NCBI RefSeq assembly: GCF_900100495.1
Contig: NZ_FNCT01000001.1
Span: forward strand, 186,001 to 250,000
Source: Pseudomonas benzenivorans
GTDB lineage: Bacteria > Pseudomonadota > Gammaproteobacteria > Pseudomonadales > Pseudomonadaceae
Reading direction: 5' to 3'
DNA: 64,000 nt
Shown: positions 40,301 through 49,216 of the stretch, one piece after another
Layout: every line of letters starts with the position of its first letter
How positions within the stretch are numbered: the first letter of the stretch is position 1
Notes under the pieces: model-generated
Told to the model about the DNA's origin: nothing
What the model saw: the letters and a program-made list of their open reading frames with translations, nothing else
The model's database searches: none
Made by a program: the position numbers and the translations under genes

Positions 40301-40393
40301 AGCGGCTCTTATTGTGTCGGCGGGCCATCCAGCACACGCTTTGCTTACACTAAAAATCAAGAAACAAACTCAACAGAAATAAGGGGACTTAGA

Positions 40394-40666
40394 GTGAACA
40401 AGTCGGAACTGATCGATGCTATCGCTGCATCTGCTGATATCCCGAAAGCTGTTGCTGGCCGCGCGCTGGACGCAGTGATTGAATCCGTCACTGGCGCTCT
40501 GAAGGCTGGTGACTCCGTAGTACTGGTTGGTTTCGGTACCTTCGCTGTTAAAGAGCGTGCTGCGCGCACTGGCCGCAACCCGCAAACTGGCAAGCCAATC
40601 AGCATCGCTGCTGCCAAGATCCCAGGCTTCAAAGCCGGCAAAGCACTGAAAGACGCCGTCAACTAA
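40394..40666 (+). CDS. hupB: DNA-binding protein HU-beta
   Basis: The 90-residue nucleoid protein begins [27 protein letters not shown] with the HU signature [21 protein letters not shown] in the DNA-binding arm. The start is GTG at 40394 with AGGGGA upstream. It bends DNA and compacts the nucleoid. A hairpin, GAAAGACGC/GCGTCTTTC (40648-40675), straddles the stop codon. Confidence 0.96.
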   Translation: MNKSELIDAIAASADIPKAVAGRALDAVIESVTGALKAGDSVVLVGFGTFAVKERAARTGRNPQTGKPISIAAAKIPGFKAGKALKDAVN

Positions 40667-40713
40667 GCGTCTTTCGGGCATTGCCCTCCAGATCAGCTTC
40701 AACCCTGATCTGG
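40648..40713 (+). terminator. Two hairpins after hupB
   Basis: The first (GAAAGACGC/GCGTCTTTC, 40648-40675) includes the hupB stop codon. The second (CCAGATCAG/CTGATCTGG, 40688-40713) ends five bases before tRNA-Asp. Neither has a good T-tract, so one or both may be processing sites. Confidence 0.45.
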
Positions 40714-40717
40714 CAGC

Positions 40718-40794
40718 GGAGCGGTAGTTCAGTCGGTTAGAATACCGGCCTGTCACGCCGGGGGTCGCGGGTTCGAGTCCCGTCCGCTCCGCCA
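40718..40794 (+). tRNA. tRNA-Asp (anticodon GTC)
   Basis: A 77-nt cloverleaf: acceptor GGAGCGG pairs with CCGCTCC, anticodon GTC is in CCTGTCACG, and CCA is encoded. It lies between hupB and ppiD. Confidence 0.95.
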
Positions 40795-40800
40795 GTTACG

Positions 40801-40830
40801 AGAAGGCGCATCCTCGGATGCGCCTTTCTT
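40801..40830 (+). terminator. Terminator after tRNA-Asp
   Basis: AGAAGGCGCATCC and GGATGCGCCTTTCT form a stem with a two-base centre, ending in a T-rich run. Confidence 0.75.
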
Positions 40831-40891
40831 CTATCCGGATTTTACCCACACTGCGCGGCTGCTTTTTTTATACAGTCGTTCTGGGGGACGC

Positions 40892-42766
40892 ATGCTGCAG
40901 AACATCAGGGACAATTCACAAGGTTGGATTGCCAAAACCATCATCGGTCTCATCGTCGTGCTGTTGGCGCTGACCGGTATCGAAGCCATCTTCACCAGCA
41001 CCAGCAACAGCCAGAATGCCGCTGAAGTGAACGGTGAGGAGATCAGTACGATCGCGCTGAGCCAGGCGGTTGAGATGCAACGTCGGCAGTTGCTGCAACA
41101 GCTCGGTCGTGATTTCGATGCGTCCTTGTTGGATGAAAAATTGCTGCGTGAGGCCGCGCTGGGCGGACTGATCGAGCGCACGCTGCTGCTGCAAGGCGCG
41201 ACCGATGCCGGCTTTGCTTTCTCGCCGCAGGCGCTGGATCAGGTGATCGTGCAAACGCCAGAGTTCCTCGTGGACGGCAAGTTCAGCTCGGATCGCTTCG
41301 ACCAGGTAATTCGTCAGCTCGGCTATAGCCGCCTGCAGTTCCGCCAGATGCTCGAGCAGGAAATGCTGATCGGTCAGTTGCGTGCCGGTCTTTCCGGCAG
41401 TGCATTCGTGACCGATGCGGAAGTAGAGGCGTTTGCCAGCCTGGAAAAGCAGACCCGCGATTTCGCTACCCTGACCCTGAAAGCCGATAGCGCGGCGGTA
41501 CAGCTCAGCGATGACGACATCAAGGCTTATTACGACGCGCAAGCCAGCGAATTCATGAGCCCCGAGCAGGTGGTGCTGGAATACGTCGAGCTGAACAAGG
41601 ATGCCTTCTTCGATCAGGTTGAAGTGAGCGACGAAGACCTGAAAAGCGCCTACGACAATGAAATCGCCAATCTGGCCGAGCAGCGCCAGGCGGCGCACAT
41701 CCTGATCGAGGTGAATGACTCGCTCAGCGATGAGCAAGCCAAAGCCAAGATCGAGGAAGTACAGAAGCGTGTTCAGCAGGGCGAAGATTTCGCTGCCTTG
41801 GCCAAGGAGTTCTCCAACGACCCCGGTTCGGCGGCCAACGGTGGCGACCTGGGCTATGCCGGTCCTGGGGTCTACGACCCGGCCTTTGAAGAGGCGTTGT
41901 ACGCCCTGAAGGAAAACCAGGTCTCGGCTCCGGTGCGCAGTGAGTTCGGCTGGCACCTGATCAAGCTGCTGGGCGTGCAGGCGCCGGAAGTACCGAGCCT
42001 CGCCAGCTTGAAGGATAAGCTGGAGCGCGAGTTGAAGGCGCAACAGGTCGAGCGACGTTTTGTCGAGGTCACCAAGCAGTTGGAGGATGCCGCCTTCGAG
42101 GCGTCCGATCTGACCCAGCCGGCACAAGAGCTGGGCTTGGAAATCAAAACCACTCCAGCATTTGGGCGCGAGGGTAGTGAGGGGTTGGCTGCCAATCGCC
42201 AGGTCATCCAGGCGGCGTTCAGCAGCGAAGTGCTGGAGGATGGTAGCAACAGTGCAGCCATTGAGCTCGACCCGAATAGCGTCGTCGTGGTTCGCGTCAA
42301 GGAGCATAAAAAGCCTGAGCAATTGGCACTCGATCAGGTAGCCGAGGGCATACGCGCACAGTTGACCCAGGTTCGCGCCAGCGAAGCCGCCAAGGCCCAG
42401 GGCGAAGAACTGCTCGCGGCTCTGCGTGCCGGGCAGACGCCGGTTGCTCAGGCCGAGCAGAAGCAGACCTGGCAGGTGGTGGAAGCGGCTACGCGCAGTC
42501 AGGAGGGCGTCGAGCCGGTGGTGTTGCAGACCTTGTTCCGCATGCCCAAACCGAGCGAAAACGGCCAGCCGACCTTTGCCGGCATCAGCCTGAGTAGTGG
42601 CGATTTCGTGGTTGTGCGCCTGAACGGGGTGAATGAGCCGGAAGAGGCATTGGCTGACGAAGATAAAGCCATGTATCGCCGTTTCCTTGCGTCGCGCAGC
42701 GGCCAGCAAGACTTTTCGGCCTTCCGCAAGCAACTGGAAGCCAAGGCGGATATCGAGCGTTTCTGA
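40892..42766 (+). CDS. ppiD: PpiD, membrane-anchored periplasmic folding factor (SurA_N/parvulin)
   Basis: The 624-residue protein has one N-terminal membrane helix (about 11-33, AKTIIGLIVVLLALTGIEAIF), a SurA_N-like chaperone region, and a parvulin domain (about 265-360; AAHILIEVNDSLSDEQAKAKIEEVQKRVQQGEDFAALAKEFSNDPGSAANGGDLGY). A long C-terminal helical domain follows. It assists proteins leaving the Sec translocon. Length is typical. Confidence 0.94.
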   Translation: MLQNIRDNSQGWIAKTIIGLIVVLLALTGIEAIFTSTSNSQNAAEVNGEEISTIALSQAVEMQRRQLLQQLGRDFDASLLDEKLLREAALGGLIERTLLLQGATDAGFAFSPQALDQVIVQTPEFLVDGKFSSDRFDQVIRQLGYSRLQFRQMLEQEMLIGQLRAGLSGSAFVTDAEVEAFASLEKQTRDFATLTLKADSAAVQLSDDDIKAYYDAQASEFMSPEQVVLEYVELNKDAFFDQVEVSDEDLKSAYDNEIANLAEQRQAAHILIEVNDSLSDEQAKAKIEEVQKRVQQGEDFAALAKEFSNDPGSAANGGDLGYAGPGVYDPAFEEALYALKENQVSAPVRSEFGWHLIKLLGVQAPEVPSLASLKDKLERELKAQQVERRFVEVTKQLEDAAFEASDLTQPAQELGLEIKTTPAFGREGSEGLAANRQVIQAAFSSEVLEDGSNSAAIELDPNSVVVVRVKEHKKPEQLALDQVAEGIRAQLTQVRASEAAKAQGEELLAALRAGQTPVAQAEQKQTWQVVEAATRSQEGVEPVVLQTLFRMPKPSENGQPTFAGISLSSGDFVVVRLNGVNEPEEALADEDKAMYRRFLASRSGQQDFSAFRKQLEAKADIERF

Positions 42767-42781
42767 TAGCCGTTGCAATAA

Positions 42782-42809
42782 AAAAGGCCGCTTGATCAAG
42801 CGGCCTTTT
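42782..42809. terminator. Bidirectional terminator between ppiD and fabI
   Basis: AAAAGGCCGCTTGA and TCAAGCGGCCTTTT form a near-perfect palindrome with T-runs on both strands, between convergent genes. Confidence 0.87.
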
Positions 42810-42835
42810 CTTTATGGCTGTCGCGGGGCTTGCGC

Positions 42836-43630
42836 TCAGTCTTCCATGGCGCCCATGGCGGTGGTGTTGAACCCGCCATCGACGTACATGATCTCGCCGC
42901 TGATGCCCGAAGCCAGGTCGGAGCAGAGGAAGGCCCCGGCATTGCCGACTTCCTCGATGGTCACGTTGCGGCGCAGCGGGGTCTGCTTCTCGTTGGCCGC
43001 GAGCATCTTGCGAAAGCTCTTGATGCCGGACGCTGCGAGCGTGCGGATCGGTCCGGCGGAGATGGCATTGACCCGGGTGCCTTCCGGGCCGAGGCTGCCG
43101 GCCAGGTAGCGTACGCCGGCCTCCAGACTGGCTTTGGCCATGCCCATCACGTTGTAGTTCGGCATGGTCCGTTCGGCCCCCAGGTAGGAGAGGGTAAGCA
43201 GGCTGCCATTGCGGCCTTGCATCATTTCGCGGCCGGCCTTGGCCAGCGCCACGAAGCTGTAGGCACTGATATCGTGGGCGATGCGGAAGCCCTCGCGGGT
43301 GGTGACTGCGGTGAAGTCGCCGTCCAATTGATCGCCGGGGGCGAAGCCTACCGAGTGGACGATGCAGTCCAGGCTGTCCCATTTTTTGCCCAAGGCGGCG
43401 AATGCGGCAGCGATTTCCTCATCGCTGGCCACGTCGCAGGGAAAGCACAGCTCGGGGCCCGAACCCCAGCCGGCGGCGAATTCCTCGACGCGCCCCTTGA
43501 GTTTTTCGTTCTGGTAGGTGAAGGCCAGTTCTGCGCCTTCACGGTGCATGGCCGCGGCGATGCCCGAGGCGATGGACAATTTGCTGGCAACGCCAACGAT
43601 CAGTACGCGCTTACCGCTTAGAAAACCCAT
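42836..43630 (-). CDS. fabI: NADH-dependent enoyl-ACP reductase
   Basis: The 264-residue SDR-fold enzyme of fatty-acid elongation begins [29 protein letters not shown]. The FabI-type active-site Tyr and Lys are in [22 protein letters not shown]. It reduces trans-2-enoyl-ACP and is the target of triclosan in sensitive species. It starts only 30 bp after the yejF-like stop, with AGGAAGAGGAAG between, so it may be read from the transporter transcript as well as its own promoter. Confidence 0.96.
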   Translation of the reverse strand: MGFLSGKRVLIVGVASKLSIASGIAAAMHREGAELAFTYQNEKLKGRVEEFAAGWGSGPELCFPCDVASDEEIAAAFAALGKKWDSLDCIVHSVGFAPGDQLDGDFTAVTTREGFRIAHDISAYSFVALAKAGREMMQGRNGSLLTLSYLGAERTMPNYNVMGMAKASLEAGVRYLAGSLGPEGTRVNAISAGPIRTLAASGIKSFRKMLAANEKQTPLRRNVTIEEVGNAGAFLCSDLASGISGEIMYVDGGFNTTAMGAMED

Positions 43631-43660
43631 GTGCGTTCTTCCTCTTCCTGCTTTCAAGGA

Positions 43661-45274
43661 TTAGTCGGCAGTGGCTGGCACCATGAAGGCGGCTTCCAGC
43701 AACTGCCGTGTATAAAGGTGCTGCGGTGCGGTGAAGATCGCGTCTGCCGGACCTTGTTCGACCACTTGACCTTGCTTGACCACCATCAGATGGTGGCTGA
43801 GCGCCCGGACCACCGCCAGATCATGGCTGATGAACAGGTAAGTCAGGTTGTACTTGGCCTGCAATGAGCGCAGCAGCTCCACCACTTGGCGCTGGACTGT
43901 GCGGTCGAGCGCCGAAGTCGGCTCGTCCAACAGTATCAGCGCCGGTTTCAGCACCAATGCGCGGGCAATGGCAATCCGCTGCCGCTGCCCACCGGAAAAC
44001 TCATGGGGATAGCGGTGCCGGGTTTCCGGATCCAGACCTACCTCCAAAAGTGCATCGATGATCGCTTGTTCCTGCTCTGCCTCCGTCCCCATACGATGAA
44101 TGCGTAGGCCTTCGCCGACTATCATGCCCACCGACATGCGTGGGCTCAGGCTGCCAAAAGGGTCCTGAAATACCACCTGCATCTGTCGCCGCAGCGGGCG
44201 TATTTGCTGCTGCGTCAACCCATTCAATGCCTGGCCCTGAAAGCGAATGGCGCCCTGGCTGCCTAGCAGCCGCAGGATCGCCAGACCCAGGGTGGACTTG
44301 CCGGAGCCGCTTTCGCCCACTATGCCCAAGGTCAGGCCTTGGGGCAGGCTGAAATTGATGCCGTCCACCGCTTTCACATAATCGACCGTGCGCCGCAGCA
44401 GCCCTTTCTTGATCGGGAACCACACGCGCAGGTCTTCGACTTCCAGCAGCGGCTCGCCGGCAGGGTTGTCCACCGGCGCGCCACTGGGCTCGGCACCGAG
44501 CAGTTCCTGGGTATAGGGATGCTGCGGTGCATGGAACAGCCGTTCACACGACGCTTGTTCGACGATCCGTCCGCGCTGCATGACACATACCCGATGGGCG
44601 ATTCGTCGAACCAGGTTGAGGTCGTGGCTGATCAGCAGCATCGCCATGCCCAGGTGGGCCTGCAGATCCTTGAGCAACTCGAGGATTTTCAGCTGCACGG
44701 TGACGTCCAGCGCGGTGGTCGGCTCGTCGGCGATCAACAGTTCCGGCTCGTTGGCCAAGGCCATGGCGATCATCACTCGCTGCCGTTGGCCGCCGGACAG
44801 TTCATGCGGGTAGGCCTTGAGGCGCTTGTGCGGCTCGGGGATGCCGACCAACTCCAGCAGCTCCAGGGTGCGCGCGGTGGCGGCTTTGCCGGTCAAGCCC
44901 TTGTGCAGCGCCAGCACTTCGTTGATCTGCTTCTCGATGCTGTGCAGCGGATTGAGCGAGGTCATCGGCTCCTGGAAGACCATGGCAATGCGGTTGCCGC
45001 GGATGCCGCGCAGTTTGTTCTCGCTGAGTTTGAGCAGGTCCTGGCCGGCGTAATGAATGCTGCCGCTCGGGTGCTGGGCCAGCGGGTAGGGCAGCAAGCG
45101 CAGGATCGAGTGCGCGGTGACCGATTTGCCGGAGCCGCTCTCGCCCACCAGGGCCAGGGTTTCGCCGCGGTGGATGGCGAAATTGACGCCTTCGACCACG
45201 CGCTGCCGCGAGTCGCCGGTGACGAACTCGACGGCCAGGTCGCGGACTTCGATGAGGGGCGCTGATTCGGTCAT
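43661..45274 (-). CDS. yejF: Double-domain ABC ATPase, YejF-like
   Basis: The 537-residue protein holds two ATPase domains. Domain 1 has Walker A GESGSGKS, signature LSGGQRQRVMIAMALANEP and Walker B LLIADEP. Domain 2 has Walker A GESGSGKS, signature FSGGQRQRIAIARALVLKP and Walker B LILLDEP. Both are followed by oligopeptide-type C-terminal motifs. It powers a peptide importer of the Yej/Opp class. The ATG at 45274 lies one base from the yejE stop, so translation is coupled. Confidence 0.92.
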   Translation of the reverse strand: MTESAPLIEVRDLAVEFVTGDSRQRVVEGVNFAIHRGETLALVGESGSGKSVTAHSILRLLPYPLAQHPSGSIHYAGQDLLKLSENKLRGIRGNRIAMVFQEPMTSLNPLHSIEKQINEVLALHKGLTGKAATARTLELLELVGIPEPHKRLKAYPHELSGGQRQRVMIAMALANEPELLIADEPTTALDVTVQLKILELLKDLQAHLGMAMLLISHDLNLVRRIAHRVCVMQRGRIVEQASCERLFHAPQHPYTQELLGAEPSGAPVDNPAGEPLLEVEDLRVWFPIKKGLLRRTVDYVKAVDGINFSLPQGLTLGIVGESGSGKSTLGLAILRLLGSQGAIRFQGQALNGLTQQQIRPLRRQMQVVFQDPFGSLSPRMSVGMIVGEGLRIHRMGTEAEQEQAIIDALLEVGLDPETRHRYPHEFSGGQRQRIAIARALVLKPALILLDEPTSALDRTVQRQVVELLRSLQAKYNLTYLFISHDLAVVRALSHHLMVVKQGQVVEQGPADAIFTAPQHLYTRQLLEAAFMVPATAD

Positions 45275-45275
45275 C

Positions 45276-46295
45276 TTATTTCCTCGGGTCGAAGGCATCG
45301 CGTGCCGCTTCGCCGATAAACACCAATAGGCTGAGCATGCTCGCCAGCACGGCAAAGGCGCTGATCCCTAGCCAGGGCGCCTGCAGGTTGGACTTGCCCT
45401 GGGCGACCAGCTCGCCGAGCGAGGGCGCGCCCGGCGGCAGGCCGAAGCCGAGGAAGTCCAGGGCAGTCAGGGTGCCGATAGCGCCGGTGAGGATGAAGGG
45501 CATGAAGGTCATGGTCGAGACCATGGCGTTGGGCAGGATATGGCGGTACATGATGGAGCCATTCTGCATGCCCAGGGCGCGAGCGGCACGCACGTATTCC
45601 AGGTTGCGGCCGCGGAGGAATTCGGCGCGCACCACATCGACCAGGCTCATCCAGGAAAACAGCAGCATGATCCCCAGCAGCCACCAGAAGTTCGGCTGCA
45701 CGAAACTGGCGAGGATGATCAGCAGGTAGAGCACCGGCAGACCCGACCAGACCTCCAGGAAGCGCTGCCCGAGGAGGTCGACCCAGCCACCGTAGAAGCC
45801 TTGCAGGGCGCCGGCGAGCACGCCGATGAGCGAGCTGAGCAGGGTCAGGATCAGGGCGAACAGCACCGAGATGCGAAAGCCGTAGATCACCCGAGCGAAC
45901 ACATCGCGTCCCTGGTCGTCGGTGCCCAGCCAGTTGACGGTGGAGGGCGGCGCCGGGGCGGGCACTTGCAGGTCGTAGTTGATGCTGGAGTAGCTGAAGG
46001 GAATCGGCGGCCAGAGCATCCAGCCGTCTTTTTCGGCGATCAACTCCTGGATGTAAGGGCTCTTGTAATTGGCCTGCAGCGGAAATTCGCCGCCGAAGGT
46101 GGTTTCCGGATAGCGTTTGAGTACCGGGAAATACCACTGGCCGTCGTAATGGACGGCCAGTGGCTTGTCGTTGGCGATCAGTTCGGCGCCGAGGCTCAGG
46201 CCAAACAGCACCAGGAAAATCCACAGCGACCACCAGCCGCGCTTGTGCGCCTTGAAGCGCTCGAAGCGCCGCCGGTTCAGGGGGGAGAGGGTCAT
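45276..46295 (-). CDS. yejE: Peptide ABC transporter permease, YejE-like
   Basis: The 339-residue permease of the OppC/DppC class has a long N-terminal periplasmic insertion after TM1 (about 50-130, with YDGQWYFPVLKRYPETTFGGEFP), characteristic of YejE. Further membrane segments follow, and an ATPase-contact loop, EYVRAARALGMQNGSIMYRHILPNA. GGAGG precedes the ATG at 46295, which is one base from the yejB stop. Confidence 0.92.
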   Translation of the reverse strand: MTLSPLNRRRFERFKAHKRGWWSLWIFLVLFGLSLGAELIANDKPLAVHYDGQWYFPVLKRYPETTFGGEFPLQANYKSPYIQELIAEKDGWMLWPPIPFSYSSINYDLQVPAPAPPSTVNWLGTDDQGRDVFARVIYGFRISVLFALILTLLSSLIGVLAGALQGFYGGWVDLLGQRFLEVWSGLPVLYLLIILASFVQPNFWWLLGIMLLFSWMSLVDVVRAEFLRGRNLEYVRAARALGMQNGSIMYRHILPNAMVSTMTFMPFILTGAIGTLTALDFLGFGLPPGAPSLGELVAQGKSNLQAPWLGISAFAVLASMLSLLVFIGEAARDAFDPRK

Positions 46296-46296
46296 T

Positions 46297-47370
46297 TCAA
46301 TCCTCCCGGCTTTCGAAGTCGATGCGCGGATCGACCAGGGTGTAGGTGATGTCACCGATCAGTTTCACGGCCAGGCCCAATAAGGTGAAGATGAACAGGG
46401 TGCCGAACACCACCGGATAATCGCGATTGATCGCGGCCTCGAAGCTCATCAGGCCGAGGCCGTCGAGGGAAAAGATCACTTCGATCAGCAAGGAGCCGGT
46501 GAAGAAGATGCCGATGAAGGCCGAAGGGAAGCCGGCGATGATGATCAGCATGGCATTGCGGAATACATGGCCGTAGAGCACGCGGTTGTTGCTCAGGCCC
46601 TTGGCCCGGGCGGTGACCACGTACTGCTTGTTGATCTCGTCGAGGAAGCTGTTCTTGGTCAGCAGGGTCAGGGTGGCGAAGTTGCCGATCACCAGGGCGG
46701 TGACCGGCAAGGCCAGGTGCCAGAAATAGTCGAGAATCTTGCCGCCGAGGCTGAGCTGGTCGAAATCGTTCGAGGTCAGGCCGCGCAGGGGGAACCAGTC
46801 GAAGTAGCTACCGCCGGCGAACACGACGATCAGCAGGATGGCGAAGAGGAACGCCGGGATCGCGTAGCCGATGATGATCGCCGAGCTGGTCCAGACGTCG
46901 AAGGAGCTACCGTGCCGGGTGGCCTTGGCAATCCCCAGGGGAATGGACACCAAATACATGATCAGGGTGCTCCACAGGCCAATGGAGATCGACACCGGCA
47001 TCTTCTCGATGATCAGCTCGGTCACCGTGGCATCGCGGAAGAAGCTCTCGCCGAAGTCGAGTCGGCTGTAGTTCTTCAGCATGATCCAGAAACGCTCGGG
47101 CGCCGATTTGTCGAAGCCGTACAGGCGTTCGATCTCGGCGATCAGTTCCGGATCGAGCCCCTGTGCACCGCGGTAGTTGGAGCCCGCCACGGCGACCTCG
47201 GTGCCACCCCCGGCGATGCGGCTGGTGGCCCCTTCGAAGCCTTCCAGCTTGGCGATCATCTGCTCCACCGGGCCGCCGGGCGCGGCCTGGATGATGATGA
47301 AGTTGATCAGCAGAATGCCGAACAGCGTGGGGATGATCAGCAGCAGGCGACGGAAGATATACGCCAGCAT
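46297..47370 (-). CDS. yejB: Peptide ABC transporter permease, YejB-like
   Basis: The 357-residue permease of the OppB/DppB class starts [37 protein letters not shown]. It has about six membrane segments and the contact loop [24 protein letters not shown]. It starts one base from the stop of the binding-protein gene. Operon order on the minus strand is two binding proteins, YejB, YejE, YejF, fabI. Confidence 0.92.
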   Translation of the reverse strand: MLAYIFRRLLLIIPTLFGILLINFIIIQAAPGGPVEQMIAKLEGFEGATSRIAGGGTEVAVAGSNYRGAQGLDPELIAEIERLYGFDKSAPERFWIMLKNYSRLDFGESFFRDATVTELIIEKMPVSISIGLWSTLIMYLVSIPLGIAKATRHGSSFDVWTSSAIIIGYAIPAFLFAILLIVVFAGGSYFDWFPLRGLTSNDFDQLSLGGKILDYFWHLALPVTALVIGNFATLTLLTKNSFLDEINKQYVVTARAKGLSNNRVLYGHVFRNAMLIIIAGFPSAFIGIFFTGSLLIEVIFSLDGLGLMSFEAAINRDYPVVFGTLFIFTLLGLAVKLIGDITYTLVDPRIDFESRED

Positions 47371-47371
47371 C

Positions 47372-49216
47372 TCAGTTCCCCGCACTCGCCGGTTCGGCGT
47401 CGTCTGCAGCGGCTTGCGCCGGTTGCGGGCGAACCCACCAAGTACTCAGGCCGATGTCGTAGTCCGGGGTGACTTTCGGGTGCTCGAGGTGGTGCCAGTA
47501 GGCCACGCGCCAGGTCTTGATGTGCCAGTTGGGAATCACGTAGTGCCCCCACAGCAGCACGCGGTCGAGGGCGCGGGTATGGGCGATCAGGCTTTGCCGC
47601 GAGTCGGCGTTGATCAGGCCGTCGACCAGTTGATCGATGGCTGGGTCTTTCAGGCCGATGAAGTTGCGGCTACCGGGGTTGTCCGCGCTGCTGGAGTGCC
47701 AGTACTCGCGTTGCTCGTTGCCCGGCGAGTTGGACTGGCCGAAGCCGCCGACCATCAGGTCGAAGTCCCGCGAGCGCAGGCGATTGATGTACTGCGAGAC
47801 ATCGACCCGGCGAATCACCAGCTCCATGCCGAGGTCCGCCAGGTTGCGTTTGAACGGCAGCAGCACGCGCTCGAACTCGGTCTGGGCGAGGAGGAATTCG
47901 AAGCTGACCGGTTTGCCCTCGGCGTCGAGCATCTGGTCGCCTTCGATGCGCCAGCCGGCTTCCTGCAGCAGTTGATAGGCGCGGCGCTGCTGCTCGCGGA
48001 TGATGCCGCTGCCGTCAGTGACCGGAACGCGGAACTCATCGGTGAAGACCTGCGGGGGGATCTTGTCGCGCAGCGGCTCGAGGATCTTGATCTCCTGCTT
48101 GCCGGGCAAGCCGCTGGCGGCCAGTTCGGAATTGTCGAAATAGCTGCGGGTGCGGGTATAGGCGCCGTTGAACAACTGCCGGTTGGCCCATTCGAAATCG
48201 AACAGCAGGCCGAGCGCCTCGCGGACCCGGCGATCCTGGAACAATGGCCGGCGGATGTTGAAGATGAAGCCCTGCATGCCCGTGGGATTGCGGTTGGCGA
48301 TTTCTTCCTTGATCAGTCGGCCACTGGCGACTGCCGGTGAGTCGTAGGCGGTCGCCCAGTTCTTCGCGCTGGTTTCCAGCCAGTAGTCGAACTGCCCGGC
48401 CTTGAGCGCCTCGAGGGCGACGGTGTTGTCGCGGTAGTAGTCGATCTGCATGGTGTCGAAGTTGTAGAAGCCGCGATTGACCGGCAGGTCCTTGCCCCAC
48501 CAGTCCTTGACCCGCTGATAGCGAATCGAGCGGCCGGCCTTGACCTCGGTGACCTGGTACGGGCCGCTGCCCAGGGGAATCTCCAAGTTGCTCTTGCTGA
48601 AGTCGCGCTCCGCCCACCAGTGCTTGGGCAGGACCGGCAGTTGCCCCAAGATCAGCGGCAGTTCACGGTTGCCGGGGTGCTTGAAGACGAAGCGCACCCT
48701 GCGCGGGCCTTCGACTTCGACCCTGTCGACATCGGCGTAGTAGCCGCGGTAGGTCGGCGCGCCCTTGGTCATCAGGGTTTCGAAGGTGAACTTGACGTCT
48801 TCGGCGGTCACCGGCTGGCCGTCATGGAAGCGCGCCTCGGGGCGTAGGTAGAAGCGTACCCAGGCGTTGTCCGGGGCCTTCTCGATCTTCTCGGCGAGCA
48901 GCCCGTATTCGCTGAACGGCTCGTCCAGGCCGTGCCGGGTCAGGGTGTCGTAAATCAGGCCGATGTCGTCGGCCGCCACCCCCTTATTGATGAACGGATT
49001 CAGGCTGTCGAAGCCACCAAAGCCGGTCTGGCGCAATGTGCCGCCCTTCGGTGCGTCGGGGTTCACGTAGTCGAAATGCTGGAAATTGGCGGGATACTTC
49101 GGCGGTTCGTCGTACAGGGTCAGTGCATGCTTGGGCGCGGCCTGGGACAAGCCGGCCAGGCCAAGCAGCAGGGTTGCGCTGCCATACAGCAGGAATGAGC
49201 GCAGCGGACGCATCAT
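47372..49216 (-). CDS. yejA: Periplasmic peptide-binding protein of family 5, YejA-like (second copy)
   Basis: The 614-residue protein has a signal peptide ([21 protein letters not shown], cleavage near 26) and a DppA/OppA-type binding fold. Family motifs are [26 protein letters not shown] and [20 protein letters not shown]. The start ATGATG at 49216 overlaps the stop of the upstream binding protein. It is clearly related to that neighbour, so the pair is probably a tandem duplication with different ligands. Confidence 0.9.
   Translation of the reverse strand: MMRPLRSFLLYGSATLLLGLAGLSQAAPKHALTLYDEPPKYPANFQHFDYVNPDAPKGGTLRQTGFGGFDSLNPFINKGVAADDIGLIYDTLTRHGLDEPFSEYGLLAEKIEKAPDNAWVRFYLRPEARFHDGQPVTAEDVKFTFETLMTKGAPTYRGYYADVDRVEVEGPRRVRFVFKHPGNRELPLILGQLPVLPKHWWAERDFSKSNLEIPLGSGPYQVTEVKAGRSIRYQRVKDWWGKDLPVNRGFYNFDTMQIDYYRDNTVALEALKAGQFDYWLETSAKNWATAYDSPAVASGRLIKEEIANRNPTGMQGFIFNIRRPLFQDRRVREALGLLFDFEWANRQLFNGAYTRTRSYFDNSELAASGLPGKQEIKILEPLRDKIPPQVFTDEFRVPVTDGSGIIREQQRRAYQLLQEAGWRIEGDQMLDAEGKPVSFEFLLAQTEFERVLLPFKRNLADLGMELVIRRVDVSQYINRLRSRDFDLMVGGFGQSNSPGNEQREYWHSSSADNPGSRNFIGLKDPAIDQLVDGLINADSRQSLIAHTRALDRVLLWGHYVIPNWHIKTWRVAYWHHLEHPKVTPDYDIGLSTWWVRPQPAQAAADDAEPASAGN

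Noticed and set aside
40916..42799. Minus-strand open frame of 627 codons opposite ppiD
   Set aside because: Shadow frame; it would also run through the ppiD/fabI terminator.
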